A stretch of 64,000 nucleotides of DNA from CAVVEC01 sp963770485 (lineage in GTDB: Bacteria > Acidobacteriota > Terriglobia > Terriglobales > Acidobacteriaceae): the NCBI GenBank assembly GCA_963770485.1, contig CAVYPX010000009.1:744001-808000 (forward strand), read 5' to 3'. Position numbers and translations under genes: made by a program. Positions 27,138 to 33,512 of this stretch are shown here, in pieces; position 1 is the first letter of the stretch; each line of letters starts with the position of its first letter. The notes beneath the pieces are model-generated. The model searched no databases, was not told the origin of the DNA, and worked only from the letters and a program-made list of their open reading frames with translations.

Positions 27138-28186
27138 CTCCCAATTCGCAATTGACTGAACTGGCTGCCGAGTGGCGCGAGGCGCGCCTGCTTTACCCCC
27201 TGTATGCCGCACTGGCGCGGGAATTCGTGATCGACCTGCCGCCCTGCAGTGATCTGGAAGCCGGCATTGATGCTCCTCCGCAGGAATCGGTTGAGTTGGC
27301 CCGCCAATGGTTGCTCAGCCTCGATGAGCGCATTCAGGTCCATCAGTTGCGCCAATTCTTACAGACCACGAACTTGGCCAGCGATCAAGCTCTGGGTACG
27401 TTGCTGACGCATCATCTGCGGAAGCAAACCCATTCCGATTCCGACCGGGACAAAACGGATTTCCTGCTGGTGCAGTTCTTCTCCCACTGTGCGCCATCGC
27501 GCCTGGAGGATGGCGATGTTGATCTGGCCTACGTGGCCCAGCTGTTGGAACCGGTTTTGGGGACGGTAGACCTGAACGTTCCACCGTGGCTCCAACCGCT
27601 CGATGAGTTGATGCGCCAAGCCGACGGTTGCAAGAACCTGAAAGAACTGTTCACCAGCGGGATCCTGGAAAAGGGCAGAAAGCTGAAAACCTCATCGGGC
27701 CAGAATTATTTCCTGCCAGTCGCCATGGTGGCATTTACCCGCTTCAGCTTCCTGATGCGGCGCGTTTTCTTCCGCTTGATGCACCAGGACCTCAACGCCA
27801 TTCTGGACGGCCTGCGCGAACTGGAACTGCGCGGGGTCAGCACCCTGGATTGCCGACGAGCTCAATTCTCCGCGGAAGAAACCATCGCCCGGCTGCGCAT
27901 GATTTGCCAATCCTGGAAGGTTATGTTTCATGCCGAATACTCTTCAGGCCAGCCGTTGTCTATGCTGGTCGACCTTCGTGCCGTCGTTGATGCCGCTTTA
28001 GCGAAGAGTTCCAAGAAAACAGCTGCGGATCGAACGACGGCTCAATCCCACGCCGCCGCTGCCGGATTCGCTGCTGCCAGTTCCGAGCATCCTGAATTCG
28101 AGGTATCCAGCAGCCCACAGGATTGGACCGAGACCGCTTCCGCAGCGACGCCGGCCGCCGCCGACGATGACGGAAAAGTGCAGTGA
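27134..28186 (+). CDS. Conserved-looking protein of unknown function
   Basis: A 350-residue, mostly helical soluble protein that I cannot place. The N-terminal two-thirds look ordered (LTELAAEWREARLLYPLYAA, LLTHHLRKQTHSDS, FTRFSFLMRRVFFRLMHQDL). The last 80 residues are Ala/Ser/Glu-rich and probably disordered. It overlaps the PilZ-like gene by four bases and precedes the degenerate receiver-HisKA gene by 27 bases. That position suggests a role in the same signalling output, but nothing in the sequence names it. Confidence 0.7.
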   Translation: MTPNSQLTELAAEWREARLLYPLYAALAREFVIDLPPCSDLEAGIDAPPQESVELARQWLLSLDERIQVHQLRQFLQTTNLASDQALGTLLTHHLRKQTHSDSDRDKTDFLLVQFFSHCAPSRLEDGDVDLAYVAQLLEPVLGTVDLNVPPWLQPLDELMRQADGCKNLKELFTSGILEKGRKLKTSSGQNYFLPVAMVAFTRFSFLMRRVFFRLMHQDLNAILDGLRELELRGVSTLDCRRAQFSAEETIARLRMICQSWKVMFHAEYSSGQPLSMLVDLRAVVDAALAKSSKKTAADRTTAQSHAAAAGFAAASSEHPEFEVSSSPQDWTETASAATPAAADDDGKVQ

Positions 28187-28213
28187 CCAGAGCAGAGAGC
28201 AGAAAAGGGGAAT

Positions 28214-28897
28214 GTGGACCAGCCCACCATATTGATCGTTTCTGATGACGCGGAATTCTCGCGCACCATAACCGGCCGCTGGCAGTCGGAGCGCAGTGTG
28301 CCGGTCTTTACCCTGATGAGCAGTGATGTCTGCCTGGGCTTTGATCCCGAAAGCTTCCATGTGGCCATCGTCGGTAGCCTGCGGCCACAGGCGCTTTCTG
28401 TGGTTCTGGAGGCGATGGAGGCGGCCGGCAAGCGCGTACTGTTTGTTTCCGACGATCTGCGAACCCTGCAAACCGTTCGTGGACGCTGGCCAGGGATTGC
28501 ACTCCTGCGGCAACAGGAAACCTGGCTCGACACTCTCGTGTTGGTGGCTGGGGAAGCCCTGCACGGAGCCGCAGCCAAGGCTCATGCCCGCCGCGCCGAG
28601 CAGGCGAACGTGGTGCTGGATCGCCAAGCCACGCTTGGCCGCTACATGCTCGAAATGCGCCACACCATGAACAACACGCTTACTGCGGTGTTGGGTAACT
28701 CCGAGTTGCTCTTGCTCGAACCCGGCTCGCTTTCCGCCAGCGCACGCTCCCAGATCGAAACCATCCGGAACATGGCTTTGCGGATGCACGAGATTCTGCA
28801 GCGCTTTTCCTCGCTTGAAAAAGAACTCAGCGTCGTAGACCCTCAGGTGGAGACGGGAAGCCAGACAACATCGCGAGCGACGGCTGCGAGTCTGTAA
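28214..28897 (+). CDS. Degenerate receiver fused to an orphan HisKA dimerisation domain
   Basis: A 227-residue protein. Residues 1-115 have the receiver fold pattern (TILIVSDDAEFSRTI, RVLFVSDD), but the expected phospho-acceptor position is Gly (HVAIVGSLRP). Residues 138-200 match a HisKA helical hairpin with His150 in MRHTMNNTLTAVLGNSELL. No ATPase domain follows. It could be a phosphotransfer or dimer-poisoning partner of the kinase upstream. The start is GTG 28214 after AAAAGGGGAAT. It is last in the cluster. Confidence 0.7.
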   Translation: MDQPTILIVSDDAEFSRTITGRWQSERSVPVFTLMSSDVCLGFDPESFHVAIVGSLRPQALSVVLEAMEAAGKRVLFVSDDLRTLQTVRGRWPGIALLRQQETWLDTLVLVAGEALHGAAAKAHARRAEQANVVLDRQATLGRYMLEMRHTMNNTLTAVLGNSELLLLEPGSLSASARSQIETIRNMALRMHEILQRFSSLEKELSVVDPQVETGSQTTSRATAASL

Positions 28898-28913
28898 AGC
28901 CACGCGGTTGACT

Positions 28914-28940
28914 CCTGTGTCCTCCGCGTCCTCTGTGGTT
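28914..28940. repeat. CCTCTGTGGTT-type dispersed repeat
   Basis: This reads CCTGTGTCCTCCGCGTCCTC then TGTGGTT. Its complement resembles the ACCACAGAG repeats bracketing the GxxExxY gene. It sits 38 bases before the truncated uvrB 3' copy, that is, at the outer edge of the toxin-antitoxin mini-island. Confidence 0.5.
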
Positions 28941-28978
28941 GACTTAAGGGGCGTTTCGCATTTTTTCTTTGAATTGTC

Positions 28979-29038
28979 TTACGCGAACAAGAATTCCTTC
29001 GTCCGCAACTCCTTGATCGTGTCGCTCAATTTGGCTGC
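28979..29038 (-). pseudogene. Remnant of the uvrB 3' end (copy A)
   Basis: On the minus strand this encodes AAKLSDTIKELRTKEFLFA and a TAA stop. The true UvrB C-terminus (31313-31372) is AAKLRDTIKELRTKEFLFA. Differences at the DNA level are mostly synonymous, so this is diverged coding sequence, not a fresh duplication. It has the same orientation as uvrB and forms the outer limit of the mini-island. Confidence 0.85.
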
Positions 29039-29172
29039 CGGAGCGCTTGTCCATTTTGTCCATCCGTGGAGGGACATCGCAATTCTGTCGCCGGGGGATT
29101 ATCTGAAGCGGTGATAGCCCTAGGCGGACAATCTGGATCCGCTATCAACAAACAGGGTAGACTCGACGTTCA

Positions 29173-29487
29173 TCATGCCAGGTCTGACGTGTGAAACTTT
29201 CGCCGGGCACCGTGGCGAATGTGCAACACGTCAACCTGCTTTCGCTGGTCATTCACGCGGTAAATGACACGGTAGAGGTGGGGCTTATGGCCATACAACA
29301 AGTGCCTGAGCCTCTTATCTTCGGGCGTGACTGGACAGCGGTTGGGCCGCACCGCGAGGCTCAGAATCGCCTGTTTGAGCCCTGCATACCAGTGCCGGGC
29401 CGCGGCCGAATCCGGGGCGTTGATTTCCTCATACAGAGAGACCAGATCGCGTTCAGCTCGCGAAGCGATCCTAACGAGATAGGCCAT
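29173..29487 (-). CDS. ParE/RelE-family toxin
   Basis: A 104-residue protein of the ParE/RelE fold. It opens YLVRIASRAERDLVSLYEEI, has LKQAILSLAVRPNRCPV in the middle and ends with HLYRVIYRVNDQRKQVDVLHIRHGARR, the typical strand-rich C-terminal half. The family inhibits growth by cleaving ribosome-bound mRNA (RelE) or acting on gyrase (ParE); which applies is not decided here. It overlaps the antitoxin gene by 17 bases on the same strand. Confidence 0.85.
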   Translation of the reverse strand: MAYLVRIASRAERDLVSLYEEINAPDSAAARHWYAGLKQAILSLAVRPNRCPVTPEDKRLRHLLYGHKPHLYRVIYRVNDQRKQVDVLHIRHGARRKFHTSDLA

Positions 29488-29761
29488 GCCCGGCTTCGAA
29501 TTCCTTGAAGAACTCTTTCGCTGGACGGATTCTCCCTCTTCTCACGTCCTCCATACCCTGCCGGATACCTTCAACAGCGTCGGCGCTCGCGGCTATATCC
29601 AGTAAGCGTTGATAGGCTTCCGCATCCTGAACCACCGCTGCAGCTTTGCCGTTGACCGTGAGCACGACGGGCCGCTTGCTTTTCTTGATCTGCTTCATGA
29701 AATCGCCCGGCCGCCGGCGAAAGGTGGTCAGGGATTGAATGTCTTTGGTGATGTCCAGCAT
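29471..29761 (-). CDS. Phd/YefM-family antitoxin
   Basis: A 96-residue antitoxin beginning MLDITKDIQSLTTFRRRPGD, followed by PVVLTVNGKAAAVVQDAEAY, the standard Phd/YefM DNA-binding half. The C-terminal half (VRRGRIRPAKEFFKEFEAG) is the likely toxin-binding tail. ATG 29761 is chosen; the longer reading to 29779 runs into the operator. Antitoxin-first order with overlap is typical. Confidence 0.88.
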   Translation of the reverse strand: MLDITKDIQSLTTFRRRPGDFMKQIKKSKRPVVLTVNGKAAAVVQDAEAYQRLLDIAASADAVEGIRQGMEDVRRGRIRPAKEFFKEFEAGHGLSR

Positions 29762-29774
29762 AGACTCGCAGTAT

Positions 29775-29792
29775 AGCACCTTTTAAGGTGCT
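29775..29792. promoter_or_regulatory. Perfect palindromic operator of the Phd/ParE-like module
   Basis: AGCACCTTTTAAGGTGCT is an inverted repeat with 8-bp arms and a 2-bp spacer, starting 14 bases before the antitoxin ATG. Position and symmetry fit the autoregulatory operator bound by a Phd/YefM antitoxin dimer. Confidence 0.6.
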
Positions 29793-29828
29793 GACAGGAT
29801 CGGGCGCAGCTTGTCAAATGCTCGGGCA

Positions 29829-30485
29829 TCACTCGCCGGCTTTCTTATGATCTTCGTGCATTTTCCTGATACGTTCCTTATCCATTGCCTGCAGAAGTCC
29901 GAGTAAGGCCGATGCCAATGCGCACGAATTCCCGTCCTCTTCCTCAAAATCAATGCTGCCATAATGGACGATCTGATTACGCTTCTCGAAGAGGTGGTCT
30001 TGAAAAAAGGTCTTAACCGAGGTGGCAGGGTCGAATCCGTCAAGATGGGGTTTTAGCCGTCCCATATTTTGCTGTGCGAACTTGTCAAAATCCGTGCCCG
30101 TTAGCAGCCGAGACAACTCGTCCGATCGTTTGCTAACCGTTCGCATGTCGGTCCATTCCCCTTCCCACTTCTCGTTGTGAGCCTGGGTCAGTTCATTGGG
30201 TAATAGTCCGTCATCGATCCCCCTCCACTTGAAAAATAGCCAGGACATCTGCGCTTCAACAGCCACCGCGCTTAGCAATATAGCCATCGTTATGTCTTTA
30301 CTCTTTAGTTCCCACTTCGCACGCTCCATAATTAGCATCGTCGGTACATTGCCTAGTGGTGCGAGTAAGTGTATCGATGCGTTGCATCCTGAGCAGTCGG
30401 CGCGCTCCGGCAAGTGGCTTCCCACTGTCTGTAGGTTTATTGGCTTGCCGCAGGACTGACACGGTATCGTTATCGGGGTCTTCAT
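29829..30485 (-). CDS. Zinc-ribbon protein with HEPN-like domain
   Basis: A 218-residue protein with two parts. Residues 1-40 form a zinc ribbon (C9-x2-C12 and C31-x2-C34). The remainder is helical, with MAILLSAVAVEAQMSWLFF resembling the first long HEPN helix and FEKRNQIVHYGSIDF carrying R169-x4-H174, the catalytic R-N-x3-H pattern of HEPN ribonucleases. Such proteins often belong to abortive-infection or toxin modules. No separate antitoxin (MNT-type) is adjacent. The codon usage is more A/T-rich than in neighbouring core genes. HEPN assignment is by motif only. Confidence 0.55.
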   Translation of the reverse strand: MKTPITIPCQSCGKPINLQTVGSHLPERADCSGCNASIHLLAPLGNVPTMLIMERAKWELKSKDITMAILLSAVAVEAQMSWLFFKWRGIDDGLLPNELTQAHNEKWEGEWTDMRTVSKRSDELSRLLTGTDFDKFAQQNMGRLKPHLDGFDPATSVKTFFQDHLFEKRNQIVHYGSIDFEEEDGNSCALASALLGLLQAMDKERIRKMHEDHKKAGE

Positions 30486-30514
30486 CCGTGCATGCTAGCA
30501 CTCTTGTCGGGGCT

Positions 30515-30557
30515 GACGATCAAGGAGTTAAGGACGAAGGAGTTCTTGTTCGCGTGA
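30515..30557 (+). pseudogene. Remnant of the uvrB 3' end (copy B, inverted)
   Basis: On the plus strand this encodes TIKELRTKEFLFA and a TGA stop, identical in protein sequence to the last 13 residues of UvrB. It is inverted relative to uvrB and lies 30 bases upstream of the zinc-ribbon/HEPN gene, inside the mini-island. Confidence 0.8.
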
Positions 30558-30637
30558 GCCCAGCCGCCTTTGCCGTATCCTTCAACTTTGCCGCCGGGTG
30601 GCCCAGCAGTTTGGTTTTCCTATTCCTCCTCGCGCAA

Positions 30638-30934
30638 CTACGTCGTGCCTTCATCGGATTGGGCCTTCATGTAGGATCGCAAAATGGCGTTGATGCGGGT
30701 CTGGTAGCCGCTGCCGGCCTTCTTGAGCCATTTCACAACATCATGGTCAACCCGGATGGTCAGGCGGTCTTTGGGCTGCGGCATGCTGAGTTGGGCGGTC
30801 TTCCAGAACGATTTACCCAGCTTGGGAATGTCGGAGTCGTCGATGGCCGCATCACCCATCTGGCGCAGGCGTCTGAAGTCCGTCTCGCCCTTAGCCCGCG
30901 CCCTTGAGGTGGTTCGCGTAATCTTGCCTTTCAT
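30638..30934 (-). CDS. brnA: BrnA-family antitoxin
   Basis: A 98-residue antitoxin with the BrnA signature: SDIPKLGKSFWKTAQLSMP, then DRLTIRVDHDVVKWLKKAG and GYQTRINAILRSYM, a ribbon-helix-helix DNA-binding region. It binds BrnT and represses the operon. Its start overlaps the brnT end by 44 bases; toxin-first order is usual for this family. Confidence 0.9.
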   Translation of the reverse strand: MKGKITRTTSRARAKGETDFRRLRQMGDAAIDDSDIPKLGKSFWKTAQLSMPQPKDRLTIRVDHDVVKWLKKAGSGYQTRINAILRSYMKAQSDEGTT

Positions 30935-31166
30935 GACGATGTGCCCTCCTGGCTGAAATAATCCGCCGCTGTTTCCCGCGCATCACGTAGACCAGTACGA
31001 TTTCAATGCCTTCCATCGTACCGATCACGACTATGCGCTCTTCGCCTCGACGGCGGCTCATACTCTCGAACACCGGCCCGTCAAAAACAGCTATGGCATC
31101 CCGAAAATCGATGCCATGTTTCGCCAGGTTCGTCTGCCGCTTACGCTTATCCCACTCGAAAAGCAT
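30891..31166 (-). CDS. brnT: BrnT-family ribonuclease toxin
   Basis: A 91-residue toxin with WDKRKRQTNLAKHGIDF at the N-terminus and RIISARRAHRHERQDY near the end, the RelE-fold BrnT pattern with catalytic basic residues. The last 15 or so residues extend into the antitoxin reading frame. ATG 31166 follows AAGGCATTGAG. It heads the brnTA operon adjacent to the uvrB 3' end. Confidence 0.9.
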   Translation of the reverse strand: MLFEWDKRKRQTNLAKHGIDFRDAIAVFDGPVFESMSRRRGEERIVVIGTMEGIEIVLVYVMRGKQRRIISARRAHRHERQDYANHLKGAG

Positions 31167-31198
31167 CTCAATGCCTTAGTGGAGGGACGCTGGCGATA

Positions 31199-31235
31199 TG
31201 CACAAAGTGTACATACATCGTTGGGAGATTGTCAA
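31199..31235 (-). promoter_or_regulatory. Candidate brnTA promoter with overlapping operator
   Basis: Read on the minus strand: a -35 TTGACA (31230-31235), an 18-base spacer and a -10 TACACT (31206-31211), about 40 bases before brnT. The sequence TGCACAAAGTGTACA (31199-31213), near-palindromic, overlaps the -10 and is a reasonable BrnA/BrnT operator. Confidence 0.45.
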
Positions 31236-31312
31236 GCTGGTGTTCAGGCGCGGCCTATTCTCACCTTGTGCCCGGGTGGGTTCCCTGACCTTAGTTCGTT
31301 CCGCCCAACCCC

Positions 31313-33304
31313 CTACGCGAACAAAAACTCCTTCGTCCTTAGCTCCTTGATCGTATCTCTCAGCTTCGCAGCCTTCTCGAATTCAAATCGCTTGGCGGCC
31401 TCGCGCATGTCGCTCTCCAGCTTCACAACGTAGGCATCCAGCTCTTCCTGCGACTTGAACTCGGGCATGCCCTCGGCCTCCGAGCCCGTCAGATCGGCGT
31501 AGTCCGCTTCGATGATCCTGGCCAGCGACATTTCCAGCGGCCGCACGATCGACTCTGGCGTAATCCCATTGGCCACGTTGTAGGCCTCCTGGATCGCGCG
31601 CCGCCGGTCGGTCTCGTTCATGGCCTTCTTCATCGAGTCGGTCATCCGGTCGGCGTACAGAATCGCCCTGCCATTCAAATTGCGGGCGCAGCGGCCAACG
31701 GTCTGAATCAGCGACCCCGCCGAGCGCAAGAAACCTTCTTTGTCGGCATCGAGAATCGCCACCAGCGAAACTTCGGGCAGATCGAGCCCTTCGCGTAGAA
31801 GATTGATACCGATCAGGACATCGAACTCACCTTTGCGCAGGTCACGCAGGATTTTTACCCGTTCCAGGGTCTCGATTTCCGAGTGCATATAGCGGCATTT
31901 CACGCCCACTTCGCTGTAATACTCGGCCAGGTCCTCAGACATGCGTTTGGTCAGCGTAGTCACCAGCACTCGTTCCCCGCGGGCGACTCGCTGGCGAATC
32001 TCGTGCAGCAAATCGTCAATCTGCCCCTTGACCGGACGCACCTCGACCGGCGGATCCACCAGACCTGTAGGACGAATAATCTGCTCGACCACAACTCCCG
32101 CCGACTTGGTCAGCTCATACGGTCCCGGAGTCGCCGAAACATAAACCAACTGGTTCTGGCGGTGCTCGAACTCTTCAAACGTTAGCGGACGGTTGTCCAA
32201 GGCCGAGGGCAGACGGAAGCCGTATTCGACCAGTGTCTCTTTCCGCGAGCGGTCCCCGTGATACATGCCGTGCAACTGCGGCACGGTCTGATGTGATTCG
32301 TCAAGGAACATCAGATAATCGCGCGGAAAATAATCCAGCAACGTAGGCGGAGGCTCGCCCGGCAAGCGGCCCGTAAAATGCCGCGAATAATTCTCGATTC
32401 CGTGACAATAGCCGACCGACTTGATCATCTCCAGGTCATACATCGTCCGCTGATGGACACGTTGCGACTCCACCAGCCGGCCTTGCTTCTCCAGTTCCGC
32501 TTCCCACCAGGCGAGCTCTTCCCGAATGGTCTGGACAGCTTTCGAGCGGGTTTCCTCTTTCATCACGTAATGCGTTTTGGGATAGATGGGCAGGCGGACG
32601 TATTTCTGTTTGACCGTGCCGAACAGCGGATCAATTTGTGAGAGAGCTTCGACTTCGTCGCCCCACAGCTCGACGCGATACGCCATATCGTCATAGGTAG
32701 GAAAGATTTCGATCACATCGCCGCGCACGCGAAATGTGCCACGTCGAAAGTCGCCGTCGGTGCGCTCATAAAGAATTTCCACCAGTTTACGGGTAATGTC
32801 TTCGCGCTTGATCTTCTGGCCTTTTTCCAGAAACAGCAGCATGCCGTAGTACGCTTCCGGAGAACCCAGGCCGTAAATGCAACTCACCGACGCCACAATC
32901 AGGCAGTCACGCCGCTCAAACAATGACCGTGTCGCCGAGAGTCGCAGCTTGTCCAGTTCATCGTTGATCGTAGCTTCCTTCTCGATATAGAGGTCGGCCG
33001 CGGGGACATAGGCTTCGGGCTGGTAGTAGTCGTAGTAGGAGACAAAGTATTCCACCGCATTGTGCGGGAAGAAGCTCTTGAATTCGTGATATAGCTGGGC
33101 CGCCAGGGTCTTGTTGTGCGCCATGACCAGCGTAGGCCGGTTTGCCTGCTCAATCACTTTGGCCATGGTGTATGTCTTGCCAGAACCGGTCACGCCCAAC
33201 AAAACCTGATGCTGCTCGCGATCAAGGACGCCGCGAACCAAAGACTCGATCGCTTTGCCCTGATCGCCGCGCGGCTTGTAATCACTGACTAGTTTGAAAT
33301 CCAT
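31313..33304 (-). CDS. uvrB: Excinuclease ABC subunit B
   Basis: A 663-residue UvrB, the damage-verifying helicase of nucleotide excision repair. Walker A is GVTGSGKTYT (residues 37-46); the beta-hairpin is VSYYDYYQPEAYVP; helicase motifs include FLDESHQTVPQ, GINLLREGLDLPEVSLV and QTVGRCARN. The C-terminal UVR motif (FEFEKAAKLRDTIKELR) contacts UvrC. The length is normal and the 3' end is intact (stop TAG). Diverged copies of its last 13-19 codons occur at 28979 and 30515. Confidence 0.97.
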   Translation of the reverse strand: MDFKLVSDYKPRGDQGKAIESLVRGVLDREQHQVLLGVTGSGKTYTMAKVIEQANRPTLVMAHNKTLAAQLYHEFKSFFPHNAVEYFVSYYDYYQPEAYVPAADLYIEKEATINDELDKLRLSATRSLFERRDCLIVASVSCIYGLGSPEAYYGMLLFLEKGQKIKREDITRKLVEILYERTDGDFRRGTFRVRGDVIEIFPTYDDMAYRVELWGDEVEALSQIDPLFGTVKQKYVRLPIYPKTHYVMKEETRSKAVQTIREELAWWEAELEKQGRLVESQRVHQRTMYDLEMIKSVGYCHGIENYSRHFTGRLPGEPPPTLLDYFPRDYLMFLDESHQTVPQLHGMYHGDRSRKETLVEYGFRLPSALDNRPLTFEEFEHRQNQLVYVSATPGPYELTKSAGVVVEQIIRPTGLVDPPVEVRPVKGQIDDLLHEIRQRVARGERVLVTTLTKRMSEDLAEYYSEVGVKCRYMHSEIETLERVKILRDLRKGEFDVLIGINLLREGLDLPEVSLVAILDADKEGFLRSAGSLIQTVGRCARNLNGRAILYADRMTDSMKKAMNETDRRRAIQEAYNVANGITPESIVRPLEMSLARIIEADYADLTGSEAEGMPEFKSQEELDAYVVKLESDMREAAKRFEFEKAAKLRDTIKELRTKEFLFA

Positions 33305-33451
33305 AAAGAAGGTCTTAGCTGCTGGCTCTTAGCCCTTAGCTTGAAACGAACCACCAAGCTCCGGTTCCCTCACGGAAGCGAATTTCCGCCCGCGCGCAAT
33401 CCTCGATTATAGCTTGGTGAACAACAGATTCTCGGCGAAGCGAGAGCATAA

Positions 33452-33482
33452 AACAAAAACAGCGCGGGACCGAATCCCCGCG
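33452..33482 (-). terminator. Rho-independent terminator after the receiver-TonB gene
   Basis: On the minus strand a GCGCGGG/CCCGCGC stem with an 8-9-base loop is followed by TGTTTTTGTTTTA. It lies about 30 bases past the stop of the gene at 33513-35297 and should end that transcript before uvrB. Confidence 0.65.
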
Positions 33483-33512
33483 CCGAATGCAAGCCTTCCG
33501 CCGAAGGAATGG

